Below the pieces are notes generated by a model. The model saw only the letters and a list, made by a program, of their open reading frames with translations. It was not told where the DNA came from and made no database searches. A stretch of 64,000 nucleotides of DNA from Zarea fungicola (lineage: Eukaryota; Ascomycota; Sordariomycetes; Hypocreales; Cordycipitaceae), in the NCBI GenBank assembly GCA_900169235.1, contig FWCC01000237.1:248001-312000 (forward strand), given 5' to 3'. The stretch's first letter is position 1; each line of letters begins with the position of its first letter. Made by a program: the position numbers and the translations under genes. This document shows, one piece after another, positions 23,201-35,070 of the stretch.

Positions 23201-23907
23201 AAGGTTCTTATTTTTTAGCCGCCGCTAGTGTAAGGACCCCGAAACACTCGAGGATAGGTGTAAACTGAGACCTTCTACCACCGGCTGCGATTGGTAGTCT
23301 TGTCAATTTTTGCCAAATTAACATCAAAACTGAATACTAAGCACATGCGGACTTTTTTTTTTTTTTTTTTTCATTTTTTTTTAATGATTTAATCTTGGTT
23401 TTTGATCTTTAGTAAAACAATGTTCTGGAAGCTTTGCGGTGGCAAAGGAAAAAATTGGCCGGCACCTATCCGCCCCACCCGTTCCCGTTCCGTCCGGCGG
23501 TGGGTCCAAGGGTCGGCAGATTGTTACACCAAATCGGAATCATTAGCACAATGAAAATGACTGTCAGAGTGGACAAGGGCCGAGGTAAACAAAATTTTTA
23601 TTGTATGTTATCGCTTAATTGAAATTTTAACCTCACAACAATAATTTCATTAATAATGTTGATGAGGCTAGTAAGTTTTAGCTGCCGAGGCACTGGAAAT
23701 GCCAAAATACATTTGTGACGTAATTAATAAAAGTTCCATCGAAGTCGCGGGCCGGTTGACTGTGTAAGTTGCTTGTATAAAAGAAGGTTCATTGCGCTGC
23801 GGTAGAGATCCCACAGACAGAAAGGGCATCTATTCAGCAGAATTACAAAATCGACAACTAAATCTACTACATCAATTAAACGATATACAAAAAAACCGCA
23901 ATCGAAA
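20215..23907. other. Long gene-free stretch, 3.7 kb
   Basis: This separates mdm34 (-) from an alcohol dehydrogenase (+), so both promoters are inside. Base composition becomes AT-rich toward 22400-23700, with a 19-base T run at 23353-23371 and other T or A runs. Frames are short or composed of improbable residue strings. No tRNA, transposon protein or domain was recognised. Confidence 0.5.
23776..23783 (+). promoter_or_regulatory. TATA box of the alcohol dehydrogenase gene
   Basis: TATAAAAG lies 125 bases upstream of the start codon, in a fitting position for a fungal TATA element. The intervening leader is AC-rich, as is usual for highly expressed genes. Confidence 0.55.
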
Positions 23908-25064
23908 ATGGCAGAGGTCCAGTTCAACGTATTTCGCGGTACGGAGGGCGATATGCCCTCCGAGTCCCCCGTGACGAAGAATCTGCGTGCCAACGACGTC
24001 CATATTGAGATTACACACTCTGGTGTTTGCGGCACGGATCTGCATTACCGGCATGCCCCCATCGCCCTTGGCCATGAGGGTGTTGGTGTTGTCAAGAACC
24101 TTGGTACCTCCGTTAGCGGTTTCAAAGTCGGTGATGTTGTTGGATTTGGTTACATCCGTGAAGTCTGCGGCAACTGTGATAACTGCTTGACTGGTATGTG
24201 ACCTTCCAACCAATACGCAAGAGCTTTGCGAGATTTTACTGACCGAAATTCTATCCTCAGGTTGGGATCAATACTGCTCTAGTGCCAAAGCCTATGGTCT
24301 TTCCGACTTTGATACCGGTAGCTTCTCCGAGGCCGCCGTCGTTGACGCCCGTTGTGTTTTCCATATCCCCAATTCCCTCGATCCTGCCATTGCCGCCCCT
24401 CTAATGTGCGGCGGCGGTACTGTTTGGACCGTTCTGTCCCAGTATGGCATCAAATCTACCGACCGTGTCGCTGTAATGGGAATCGGCGGTCTCGGTCATC
24501 TGGCCATCAAGATGGCCTCCGCCATGGGTTGTGATGTCGTCGTCCTGTCAAGTAGCGAGTCAAAGCGCGAGGAGGCTGTCGAGTTTGGGGCCAAGGAGTT
24601 TCATGTTATCCGCCCGGGTGAAAAGACGCAAGACCAAATTGCGCCGATTAATCACTTGCTGCTCTGTGGTAGCGCCACCATTGACTATAGTTTGTAAGGG
24701 TTTTTTTTTTTCTCTCTCGCCGCCACCATTTCTCTTCTAGGGAGCGTAGCTGTATTTACTGATGAAACCTTTAAATAGGCTCATTCCTCTGATGGCTACA
24801 AACGGTACCATATATCCTCTCAGTGTTGACCTCTCCCCCTCGGAGCTCGTCATGTTCCAACTCGCTATGAAGGGCTTGAGAATTCAAGGCTCCGTTGTCG
24901 TGTCTTCGACCGAGATGCGCAAGATGCTTAAGTTCTGCGCCATGCACAAAATTGGCGCTCAGATCGAAAAGTTTCCTCTCAACGCACAAGGTGTCGTTGA
25001 TGCCATGGAAGTTTTGTCCAATGGAAATGTAAGATACCGTGCTGTCCTGGTTGCCCAGAGATAA
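23908..25064 (+). CDS. Zinc-dependent alcohol dehydrogenase, CAD-like MDR family
   Basis: Three exons: 23908-24193, 24261-24693 and 24779-25064, giving 334 residues. It oxidises or reduces alcohols and aldehydes with NADP(H) or NAD(H). Catalytic zinc ligands are Cys41 (GVCGTD), His56-Glu57 (GHEGVGVV) and Cys145. The structural zinc site is Cys87, Cys90, Cys93 and Cys101. The Rossmann motif GIGGLGHLA lies at 169-177. The layout matches the cinnamyl-alcohol dehydrogenase-like class, which often acts on aromatic or medium-chain aldehydes; the true substrate is unknown. The protein is slightly shorter than typical (350-360): the span between the two zinc segments is compact. The start context (CAAA-ATGGC) and the TATA box upstream support the start. 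The introns lie at phase-compatible GT-AG sites. Confidence 0.92.
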
Positions 25065-26269
25065 GGGGAGTTGCTCTGCTTCGCATTTGCAAATTGGTAC
25101 TGGAGTGGGGGTAGTACGGTCTAGATATGCTTTCCAAAATCAGAGTGCACAAAGATAGATGTATACATAGAATACATAGACATGCATAGGAATAAACATA
25201 ATAATAAATTCAACGCAATTGCAGTACTTGACACTTTCCACCTGAATGTCTGCAATCATCGCCGGCGAAGCTTCATCCGCGAGGAATGTTGGCCGGCAGG
25301 CAGTGCTGCGAAGAGGTTCAATGTGGAACTGTTCTACTCGGCTTGTTATATCATTAAAGAGTTGTTTAGAAGCATGGACGAATTTTATGCGATGATTGGT
25401 AAAATGAAGTATGAATGAGGCAGCAGCCCACGAAACTTCAGGTGATTGGGGGCGGTGCGCTCTCCCTACCTATACCTACAGTACCTAGGCAGCATTTAAT
25501 TTATTAGTACCTACAACCACTGACAGTAGAGTGGCTCCGGCGTCTTTGTTGTTATTGACAGCAGGCGGTATGCCGGTTCACAGAAATGTGAGTTTCTGTA
25601 ATTCCATCTCTGATAATTCTACGTAACTTTGTATAGAAATGGATTACGCTCCCAGTTAGCACGTATGGACGCTGCGGAATTGGCCGAGCCAACAGGGCAA
25701 CCTTGTGATCTGCTTCATCGTACTGGATCGCCCAACTAACCATAGTTATAGTGGGCCATCAGCCCGATTTACTTAGATTTCCGTTGTGAGCCAGTTTAGT
25801 ATAACTATCAGTATAACCAATTTGCCTGTTTAATAATTTCCTGACTCGGGATGTCATTGGGGCTTTGAGGGGCATACTCTCGGATCAGCCAGACAAAATG
25901 CAGGCATCAACAATGACAAAAGTAAGAAGTAGATTAAAAAGGCCAATAAATTGCTACACTTCATTACAAAAAAGCGCCTATTGGTTTACCGTCAGCCAAT
26001 CTCGTGATTGAAACGACAGTCTCCAGCGCCACCAAAATACCCTCACCTGACCCAGCCAGCGCATCGGTTGACCAAAGGACTCGCCGCCCCCACCGAAACC
26101 GCCACAACAACCCACTAAAGCACTCTTCAGGCTCCCACACCTCCCCTTGCAGCTCGACCTGCAAGCTTGCATTCGCCAGACCTTGCATAATAACCACGCC
26201 CACTTCTCGCCCACCCAAAGTAGCACACCCCTGCCTGGCCAGGTAGCACACTATCACGTATTATAGGCC
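25065..26269. other. Intergenic region between two plus-strand genes
   Basis: 1.2 kb: alcohol dehydrogenase 3' region on the left, IPK1 promoter and leader on the right. It includes a CCTATACCTACAGTACCTAGG stretch near 25470-25490. Frames at 25964-26257 on the minus strand have no domain. Confidence 0.4.
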
Positions 26270-27920
26270 ATGGCCGTACCAGACCTCCTGCAGCAGCGTC
26301 AACAAGGGTCTGGTCTGCGTTGCACAGAACCCCAAATAAATTCCACGTCGTCGGCAGGACCTCCGATTGAGGCCGCCGTAGAGGCACCATCAGGAGGAGC
26401 AAACGCCGCCGCCGCAGTCGGAAGCGTCGACCAAAAGACACAACTAAGTCATGATTGCGTCGTGACGACGAATACCACGGTAGCAGCAGCATCAGCAGCA
26501 GCAGCAGCTGTAGCGTCGATCGAAAGCATCCATCGAGAAGCAGTATCGGCATCACCATCGGCGTCAGGCTTCGACGATGAGATGTGGCAGAATTATTTCA
26601 AGCACCTGCCCGCTGGCACTAGGCCTGTCAAGTTTGTCGGTGAAGGCGCCGCAAACGCTGTGTTTGAGATTAAGATTCCCCAACATGGTTTACAAGACCA
26701 AAACTTCAAAGGTAAAGTCTCGAAGAAGGACTGCAATGTTTTCCATTGTCTATATTTATTTTCCATTTTTTTTAATGCTCATCCCTCCCCAACACCACTC
26801 CAGGAACCACAACTAACCAAAGGTAGCAGGCTTGTTACTACGTGTTGCCAAGGTTCCCGCACTCGGCCAACCCACTACCTACAACTACCTCTTACAGCAA
26901 AGGTACTACCAGACTGTCATCAAGCCGCTGCTTGACAGCCATGTCATTCACCAGGAGCTCGTAATTATTGGCGGCTCCGGCATCGTCGACGAACTGAACC
27001 GCCTACTTCAGGACCTAGACCACACCCGCAAGGCCAAGTTTCGTGGCACCTTTGTCGGGCAGTCTTACTGGGGTCTCCTTATTGAGGACATGAGACCTGA
27101 CCGCAAGGCGCCGCCGCCGCACAGCATGCTCGTCGAGTTCAAGCCTAAGTGGCTCTCGCAGTCTCGTAGTGCCCCAGCGAACGCCGTCCGCTGCCGGCAA
27201 TGCGCCGTCGACCTGCAGCGTCTCCTCACCAAGCCAACTGGCGCATTTTCTCCGGAACGCAGGCCCTGCCCGCTGGCCTTGGTAGATGAAAACGCTCCGA
27301 GAGCCGTATCGTCGCCATTTCGCATCGCGCCTGAGATCGTCGACCTGCCTGAGCGAGACCAGCTTAAGAGGTCGTTGAAACGCATCCTCCAAGACCCTCT
27401 CTTCGACGACCTCCGCGTCCGACAGGAGCAACTCGATGTGACTGGCCCGTTGTACGCGCACGAGGACGATAAGCGGTTTGGCATTGCCATGACGATACGC
27501 GACTGTACCTGCTTTGCGCTCATCCCGCGAGGAGCCGGCGCCGAGAAGGCCGGGGATATTAAGATCAGGCTCGGTGACCTGGACTGGAAGGACTCGGAGA
27601 CCAAGATTCAGCACTGGCGTGGGACGGAGCGGGCACTCATCGACGGCGGCTTCTACACGGCGGACTACATCCTCTGCAATGGCGTGTACTACCACACGCC
27701 GACACTCTGCCTGCTTGAGTGGAAACCGAGAGCAGCATTACCATCTGGACGGCCAGACATTATCCAGCTTCAGGGTCAGGATGCCGCTGATGTGACGGTG
27801 CCGCCGAATGTTTATACGCACAAGGTGGAGGATGTGGCTACGCTGCGGGAGAAGCTCCAGCCTTATGAATATGCTACAAAGTCGGAGTCAACGAATCCGC
27901 ATCGTCCAGCACCGTTTTAA
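26270..27920 (+). CDS. ipk1: Inositol-pentakisphosphate 2-kinase
   Basis: Two exons: 26270-26711 and 26830-27920, giving 510 residues. IPK1 phosphorylates Ins(1,3,4,5,6)P5 to InsP6 (phytate), used in mRNA export and as precursor of inositol pyrophosphates. The GEGAAN nucleotide loop is at residues 124-129, followed by LLLRVAKV across the splice site. HQELVIIGG, SMLVEFKPKWLSQS and RCRQCA are further family signatures. The RCRQCA segment lies where plant enzymes place part of a zinc site. DIKIRLGDLDWKDSETKI near the C terminus matches the catalytic and metal-binding part of the family. The first ~100 residues are Ala/Ser/Gly-rich and not conserved. Translation may instead start at Met105 (26582), close before the kinase fold. 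Confidence 0.9.
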
Positions 27921-28328
27921 AACGACCAAAGACCATCCAACTCTATTATTGGGTTAAGAACAGAGCATTAATCAGAGGAACCAACAGAACTGGAGGAAAC
28001 AAAATATGGCTGTAGTTGTCTAGCATCACACCACAGCCGGTTCTTTATCTTTTTTTCTGCTTTTTCTTTCTTTCTTGATGCATTCATATATATATATATA
28101 TAGTTATGTATAAATATTGTAGAAAGGTGTACATGAGTTCAAACAAAATAAACGTATAGAAACAAAATGCGTTACACTATAAACCATGCCGGCTTTCATT
28201 GACTTATTTTCTTGCTTATTTCTCAGATTGTTCAAGATGCAAAGCCAAATCCAGAATATTTAATGCAGGGCGAACTGAACTCCTAAGCCTTATCCTCACA
28301 AATGATGATTTGAAAACGTAAATATTCG
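27921..28328. other. Convergent intergenic region with TA microsatellite
   Basis: This holds the 3' ends of ipk1 (+) and the ENT transporter (-). A 17-base alternating AT run sits at 28086-28102. No gene is present. Confidence 0.6.
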
Positions 28329-29849
28329 TTAGATGCCAGCTGCCGAAAAGCTCAATAAGCTGCCCATGGCCAGGCCAATAATCAGACACACGCCCATGAA
28401 GCCGCCAGCAGCCTCCCGCTCACCGTCATCCACCCAGCTGCCCGCTGACGTCATCAGCCTCGAGCACAGCCACCCATTTGTGAAGCCAAATGGTACCTGC
28501 ACGAGAAACAGGTAGAAAAAGTCACTGGGAACCACGGCGCCGCGATTGCCAATGTTGCACAGCAGATACAGGGGTAGCTGTACGACGCGCAGAGCCGCGA
28601 GGTTGAACAATAGTTTTGGCTGGCTGCTGCTGGGCGTGGCGGCGGCCGTGTTACGTCGCCCAGCCACGGCCGTCGACAATCGGCCGCCAAAGTCGCCGAG
28701 GTTCCAAAAGAAGAAGGCGAGGGGGATAAAGGCGTCGGGCGCAAAGAGTCCGCCGGCCGGTTCCCCCTTTGGTTCCTGCACGGAGTGAATGTTGCTGGTG
28801 AAGACGGGGAAGAACATGGTGACGGTGAAGACGAGGGTGATGCCCGAGGCCAGCCAGCGCAGTTTGCTAAAGAGGACACGCATCGAGACCACCTTCCGGC
28901 CGGCCGGCACGGCACCGTCACTACTACTGCGGTGGGTGACCTCGTCTTCCACCTGGCGGACAACGCGGTACTCGGCATTGCGCTTGTTGTGCCGGACAAG
29001 CGGTATCATGGCGACCGCCGTGCCAACGGATATCGAAACGGCGGCGAGAAAATAGACAAACGCTGACGTCTTGCCTCCGGCCTCCTGCAACTTTTCCTCG
29101 GTTTGACTCTCGGCAGGAGAGGGGAAGATGAGCACGCTGAGCACGCCAGAGAGTGCAGGGAGGACACCGGCAACACTCTGGCCTGTTACCAGCGCCTGCA
29201 TGTACTCTGGACGGCCGAAGCCCGCAGCGAATGCCAGGGCGCCGTTTTGTAGAAGACCAGTGGCAACAGAGGTCGAGGCCACCATGAGTAGCACAAATGC
29301 AAAGTAGACCGGAGGCGAAGCACCTAAAAATGCGGTTGTGGAGATTGTGAGTAGAGCAAAGGTCACAATGTTAATTAAAAGACCAATGTTAATACGGAAG
29401 GGATATGAGGCCGTCCGTTGCATGTTGGTCAGGATGAGAACGGCGGCAAGACTAGTAGCTGTCGACACAGTCATTATAGTGGATTGGAAGTTCGTCTCGA
29501 TCCAGTGGCTGCCTTTGAATCTGGATGCAAAGTATGGCGCGGCTGCAAGAAACATGTTCCTACATTTTGCAATTCTGGATTAGCATTGATCAATTTCGGA
29601 GGGAAGCGGATCGAACGGATGGGCAAGGCCGACATACCAGGCCCATAGCATAGCCATGCCTAGGAACCCAAAGACGGCGTAGTCGACCCAAGAAAAGGGT
29701 ATCAAGGATTCTTCTGGAGTGCCGTCATAGTCGTCCTCCAGGACGGCGCTTGCGTGCATCTCGGTTGGTATGTCGGGGCCCGTCAAGGGTTCGTACTCTG
29801 TAGAGTGTGACGAGCCACGCCGAGGAATGACTCTGCGGGAGTTTTTCAT
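28329..29849 (-). CDS. Equilibrative nucleoside transporter family protein
   Basis: Two exons: 29849-29638 and 29559-28329, giving 480 residues. The N-terminal ~55 residues are hydrophilic with an acidic patch. They are followed by about eleven hydrophobic helices. The first membrane segment reads through the splice as AMLWAWNMFLAAAPYF, then NFQSTIMTV, matching the ENT pattern of helices 1-2. A Ser/Arg/Asp-rich loop sits between helices 6 and 7. It resembles yeast Fun26, which exports nucleosides and nicotinamide riboside from the vacuole. The start at 29849 gives the tail MKNSRRVIPRRGSSHS; the open frame extends further upstream but without conserved residues. Location (vacuole or plasma membrane) is inferred from the family only. 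Confidence 0.88.
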
Positions 29850-30985
29850 GGTGTGACCGCACGCGCCTTGGTTTCCCCTTTGTGTGTAGAAATGATGTGT
29901 AGAACTATTATCCGATTGAGTTTGATGCTCGAAGTGGTTGCGGCGCGCGCGATCGTCAGGCAACGGGCAACGGGCAACGAGGTGTCTCTCGATTGGCGCC
30001 GCCTGTTGGAGTGGTGCACACTGCGCCGGTCCGCGGCCGTGAATGAGTGTCTCAACTTGCGACGGCGAAATATATGGCCTGCAGCTTTGTGGAGATGGAG
30101 GACGGGGGAGTATGTCGGTAGACGGCAGATGGACAGCCCTATCTCTAGTGTGCAAGGCGTAGGCAAAGCTGGATACGATGAGGAGATGACGATTCGGAAA
30201 GCGTTGAAGGAAAATGAGGTCTGAAATGGGGTGGTAGCAGTCACAGGCTACCTACTGTGAGGTACCGGCCGGTACCTGAGAGAGGAACAGTGACGATACA
30301 TCTACTGGAGACGCCTGATGGATCTGTTCATGGCAGCTGACTTTTTAGGCGGTTCTAGGCCCTGTGTTGCTTTTCCTTGGGCGGTTGGGCTGAGAGGTCA
30401 GTCGTGGCCGTGTCGTCCACTTGAAATGGGCCTGTGCCGTGGCCTGTGTCTTCCAGGTACCTCAGGCCTTTGCAACAAATCCTTATCGAGGGACCGCCAA
30501 GCCGCCGTAATGCCCCTAAAATACCAGCTGCCTGAAGATCTCCGAGGCAGTGAAGCCCCCCTGTAAAAGTCAAACGGATCTTGCGCTACCGCCGATTACC
30601 GTAGCCACTAAATAGTTCCTACTAAGTCTTGTAGGTAAACAAGCCAGATCAAATCTCTAACAGAGGAGGAAGTGAGGTAGCAACTTCTTTCAAGGCAGTT
30701 GCAGTCGAACTGACAACTACTCAAAATGTGGTGTCAATACCGGCAACTGGATTGGCGGTGAAAATTTCCGCGGAATCAATCCTGCCGTGTGAGACATGGG
30801 GAAAAGATGCCAATTTCCATCCAACACCTTAAACTCAAAAGAGTTGTCGTCTCACAGGGCGAGTAGGGAGTGCTCAGACACGTTTCATGTGCTTCTAGGC
30901 CAAAGAGACCATTTATTTACAAAAAGCACGTTGTCAGCTAGCTATGCCCCAACATGCAACTTGTATCCGGTGCATATAACCTCCT
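29850..30985. promoter_or_regulatory. Upstream region of the ENT gene and amidase 3' region
   Basis: 1.1 kb between two minus-strand genes. It includes an 18-base perfect palindrome at 30260-30277, listed separately. No supported gene. Confidence 0.45.
30260..30277. promoter_or_regulatory. 18-base perfect palindrome, candidate factor site
   Basis: AGGTACCGGCCGGTACCT is its own reverse complement. It sits about 410 bases upstream of the ENT start codon. The inner part holds CCGGCCGG-like inverted CGG/CCG triplets of the sort bound by zinc-cluster dimers. Function is inferred; nothing shows binding. Confidence 0.4.
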
Positions 30986-32982
30986 CTATTTGTTTAAGCA
31001 CTCATCAACTATCTTTGCAATCGCCAGGCACTCCTCATCCCTCATCGTCGGTGTCACAATCTGAATGGGGCGAGGCATGCCGTCGGACTTGGCTGCATTG
31101 TCTAAAGCCATGTTAGCAACGCTCATTTGAAATTAACCCGATGGCTACTTCGAGACGTACACTTGGGGGCAAACTGGTCAGACGTTGGCTCAAAAGGCTC
31201 CGGATTCTTACCCGTTGCCTTGCCGAAAGGAATAGCGCAAGAGGGATACTGCAAAATCTGTCAACCAATACCCTTCCATGTAGATCAAATATTGGGAGAC
31301 AAAAAAAATTACATCAATCAGGTTAATTGTCGTTCCGTACGCAGGGCTTCCCATGAGGTCGTGCTCGGCCGCCGTGTGCTGCAGGATGGGTCCAATCGCC
31401 GCATCCAAGTTGTGCCTCGTGTACGCCCCGTGCCACGAACGTATAATGTCTGACCTCTTGCGGTTCAGTGCGGAAAGGCGCGCGAGGCCCTCCAGATCCT
31501 TCAAGTCCGCGAGATACGCCATCGGCAGCGCGGCAAAGCCACTTTGCAGGCCGGCAATGGACGGGATTGGCGGCTCCCCTGCCTCCAAGACAGTGCGCAT
31601 CCCCGTCGGGTCAAGCAGGAAGAGCGCCATGGCAGTCTGTATTCCTTCGTAGAAACGGCAGTCAGACGGCTGCAGCTGGATGATCTCGTGGCCTGCCGCT
31701 GTGAGCTTGGCGGCTGCTTCCTGGAGGGCATTCCGAATCGGCGGCTGGAGCGGCAATGCTGGGTCCTCGGCCATAACTCCAATACGAAGCTTCTTATTGC
31801 CTTCGATCTTGACGTCGCGCCAGGGGATGTCAATGACGGTAGAGTCTAGCTTCCACGGTTGGGCATCCACAATAGTCTTCATAAATGTAGCCAAGGCATC
31901 AATGTCACCAGCCAAAGGGCCGACGCATGATTTGATCTGCCGCATGCCCGGGTCAACAGCTATTTTCAGATCACCGCCCGGGATGCGGCCAACCGTGGAA
32001 CGGAAGCCATAGATGCCGCAACAGGCGGCAGGAAAGCGAACGGATCCTACGAGTATTAGATCAAGACAACTGACCCGATACAGCTAATCAGTGAACAAGA
32101 ATCTGCTTACCTCCTACATCCGTTCCCACGCCCAAAGGAGAGCCTCTAAATGAAACGAGAGCACCTTCGCCACCACTGGAGCCGCCAGCCGACAGGCTAG
32201 TGTTCAAAGGGTTCAGAGTCCTACCAAAGATGTTGTTGTGAGAATCCACAGTCTGAATATCGTAGGTTTAGTGTTATTGTCTCTGCCTGTTGTTCTTGCT
32301 GACTGGGAAACGTACCATCATCGTCTGTGGAATATTGGTCTTGCAATAGAGCACGGCGCCCTTGGAAAGGAGGATATTCACGATGGCTGAGCTGCTCTCC
32401 GACACGTCATCGAAGAAGCTCACCAAGCCAAGAGTGGCTGGTAAACCAGCAACTTGAATGTTATCCTTGACACTAATAGGAAGGCCGTGAAGCGGCCCAA
32501 GAGACTCGCCTTTTTCACGGAGGGCATCGAGCTCCTTGGCCCGTTGCTGCGCCCGGTCAAAGAAGATTTCAGTGCAGCAATTAATCTATTTCTTGTTAAC
32601 AGACCACATCTCATACACGCTTGCAGTCGCCCAAGCTCCAGAAGACGACTTGCGGCCCCTCTGCACAGGTTTTACGTACGAGCTGATGAGCGATGGCCGC
32701 TCGCTTGCAAAACGCAAGAGTAACTTCAGAGGCCGTCAATTTGCCGCTCGCCAGACTTTCCAGCAGCTCCGTCACCGTGTACGACTCGGTGATACTGAGC
32801 TCCTTCTCAGACAGGATGCCGGAGCGCTGGCAGAAGCCGAGGTCCAGCACATTGTTGTCGGAGTTTTCCACAGGCTGGGTGAGCTCGCCAAGAAGCTCGC
32901 TCTTGAGTTTCCATTCCTCTGGAATGGTGCTGCTCAATTGCTGCCGTCTCGCGGCGGCCTTGGTCTCCCAATCGATTGTCAT
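30986..32982 (-). CDS. Amidase-signature hydrolase (acetamidase/FAAH-like)
   Basis: Six exons: 32982-32680, 32585-32316, 32252-32111, 32046-31313, 31248-31161 and 31101-30986, giving 550 residues. It hydrolyses an amide bond with a Ser-Ser-Lys triad. Lys141 sits in GLPISVKDN, the bridging Ser near residue 216 in AGGSSGGEGA, and the nucleophile Ser240 in TDVGGSVRFP. Spacing between the three is the same as in fatty-acid amide hydrolase, and the whole matches fungal acetamidase-like proteins. The C terminus ends with PRPIQIVTPTMRDEECL, the usual family tail. All splice junctions give a single clean frame. The substrate is not visible; acetamide, other short amides or N-acyl amines are all possible. 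No other catabolic genes lie nearby. Confidence 0.93.
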
Positions 32983-34161
32983 GTTTTACGAACTTGTAAA
33001 TGATACAATAATATGAATCAGAGCTTTCTGTGGATGCAAAGAAGTAGCGACGAAGTACACAGACGTATTCAACCCTGTAAAACCACTGTGCAACTCTATG
33101 AGTCAACGATGGGATGGTAATGATGTTTATATGGAGTATTTTGCGCAAGTATGCAGATGAAGACGACCCAGTTCTCACTTGGTGTCGCGGACAATGGGTG
33201 CCGAGGTATAGGAAGATGGAAGTAGGCGCGCCTCTCAAGCCACAAAAGGATCTCCTGTATTTACGGCGAGGACAGTATTAGGGCTACTATGGTATCTATC
33301 TCTTAAATAAAATTACAGTGCTTATTTCGAATTGATATTAGTAAATGGAATTAGCAACGTTGGCTGATGGTGACCTCACTGATGCCACTTGGTACAAATT
33401 GACAGCCTCGTCATGCAAGTGCGGGGATTGCATGAAGCCGTCCAACTCCGGGCTCAATACAACTCCGGGCCCTGGGACCTGCCGGAGTCTGAAGAAATGA
33501 TCCCGTTTTGCCGCCTGTTGGACAGACCAATCACAATGCCACGATACAAAACGGCTGCTCCCAAAACTTGGACAGCTGGACTGAAAGAAGCTGATTCATG
33601 GCTACTATTGGAAGCTACTTTATGCAAGCAGTAAGAACACTATGTACCACAACAACATTGACTCGTCTACCTCTATAGCCTATGACTGTGGAGACTGTTC
33701 AGCATTAATATTATAATTATAAGCTGCTAGATTCTTGTGCGATTTATTGCTGGCATGCGTCTATAATTGGAAGCACATTTGACTCTGCTCCAGTGCCCAT
33801 TTGGCACCGAGTACATGCAGAGGCTCGCATTCCATGCCATCTCCAGTCTAGCCTCCGTAGACGGCCCTACGCCGAAACACGAACGGAATTTCGGCCAGTG
33901 GCGGAGTTATGATCAGGTAGGGCAAGGCCGCAAGTTTTGAGATGCCCAAGTCCATATTTTGATTGGCCTGCCGTGTCCGGATAGGTGGCCAATATCCACA
34001 GTCCGCATGCGATACCATATATCCACGGCTTCCTTGCTTCAATCGACACAGGCATATATGGTCGATTGGACTTTTGGATTCGACCTGGGCGTGCCCTTGA
34101 GCTTTGCCGTGCCTTTGGGTGGGCGTGTCTTATTTGGTTGCCGTGGCCGACTGCCAGTCTT
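32983..34161. other. Intergenic region, 1.2 kb
   Basis: Amidase promoter on the left, yaf9 3' region on the right. It is AT-rich around 33250-33370 and 33700-33740. The reading frames present are short and have no domain. Confidence 0.45.
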
Positions 34162-35070
34162 CTAAGCTGGCTTCGCGGCCGCGGCAGACGCCGCATTTTC
34201 AGCCTTGAGCTTCGCCAACAACTCCTCCTTTTCTTTCATCTCCGCCAGCACCGTGGCTGTCATCTCCTCCGTCTTATTCTGTGCATCCTTCAGCTTCTTG
34301 ATCTCAGCGGCCTCGGTCTCGCGACTAAACGGCGCCGCGGGCCGGTTGTGCTTAGGGATCATGGCAGAGCGCTCCCAGACGTTTTCACTATCAGCAGGTG
34401 GGAGGGGCGGTGTCGGCCGGTTTTTGCCCTTGCCCTTGCCGCCAGCGCCGGCGCCAGTCTTCCAACCCTTGGGCACTGCGCCGTTGGTGAGGATGTTGAA
34501 AAAGGCTTCGTATGGTTCGTTGAATAGTTGCTCCTCGTAGCTCCAGGCGCGCACCTCGCCATTTTGTGTAATCATGGCCTGCTTCTCCTCTTCAGTGCGG
34601 CCAAACGGATGCAAGCGTAGATAGTGGTATAGTGTCTGGGGCTTCTCCCCGGATTCGTTGACGTAGTATAGTTTTACGGTGATGTCGAACTCGCCCCATC
34701 CCGTCTCGGTGACCATGAATGGCTTGCCAACCTCGCCTTCAATCACTATTTTAACGAAAAAAAAAATTGATGACATGATTAGTATTCCATCTTGCGCGCG
34801 GCACAGATGTGTGAAAGGGGTCTTCGACGTACTGCGCACATGGTTCGGAATCGATTCGTGCAGCTTAAACTGAACGCGTCGTAGCCAGTATGTAATATCT
34901 GTGTCTTCTAAGCCCTTGACAAACACAGACCAAGAATGCGTGTGGTTATCAGGCGCTCCAACTGGCCGTGGATTCCCTTCACTAAAGGGTACAGCCGTCG
35001 TGCCGACGATGAATGGGCGCCGGACTTGATGCAGCTTCACGCGCTTGCCGAGCTGATTATTGGGCGCCAT
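34162..35070 (-). CDS. yaf9: Yaf9-type YEATS domain protein
   Basis: Two exons: 35070-34833 and 34745-34162, giving 273 residues. Yaf9 is a shared subunit of the NuA4 acetyltransferase and the SWR1 H2A.Z-loading complex; its YEATS domain reads acylated histone H3. The protein starts MAPNNQLGKRVK and shows NHTHSWSVFVKG, the LRRVQFKLHES strand, VTETGWGEFDITVKLYY and HYLRLHPFG in order. The tail has a Gly/Lys linker and a C-terminal coiled coil (about residues 220-265), as in yeast Yaf9. The intron (34832-34746) interrupts the YEATS domain. It is 87 bases, in phase and free of stops, so the unspliced frame is also open. Splicing is supported because removal gives continuous family sequence. Confidence 0.93.
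   Translation of the reverse strand: MAPNNQLGKRVKLHQVRRPFIVGTTAVPFSEGNPRPVGAPDNHTHSWSVFVKGLEDTDITYWLRRVQFKLHESIPNHVRSTSKTPFTHLCRAQDGILIMSSIFFFVKIVIEGEVGKPFMVTETGWGEFDITVKLYYVNESGEKPQTLYHYLRLHPFGRTEEEKQAMITQNGEVRAWSYEEQLFNEPYEAFFNILTNGAVPKGWKTGAGAGGKGKGKNRPTPPLPPADSENVWERSAMIPKHNRPAAPFSRETEAAEIKKLKDAQNKTEEMTATVLAEMKEKEELLAKLKAENAASAAAAKPA

Noticed and set aside
27015..27695. 226-codon minus-strand frame
   Set aside because: Antisense shadow of ipk1 with no domain; the plus frame has all family motifs.
28086..28102. AT run as TATA box or origin
   Set aside because: It lies between two 3' ends, so a promoter role is unlikely; treated as microsatellite.
31207..31212. GTAAG donor after FGKAT in the amidase gene
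   Set aside because: The frame continues through it to FAPK, and the next donor GTACGT joins in phase to the conserved C terminus.
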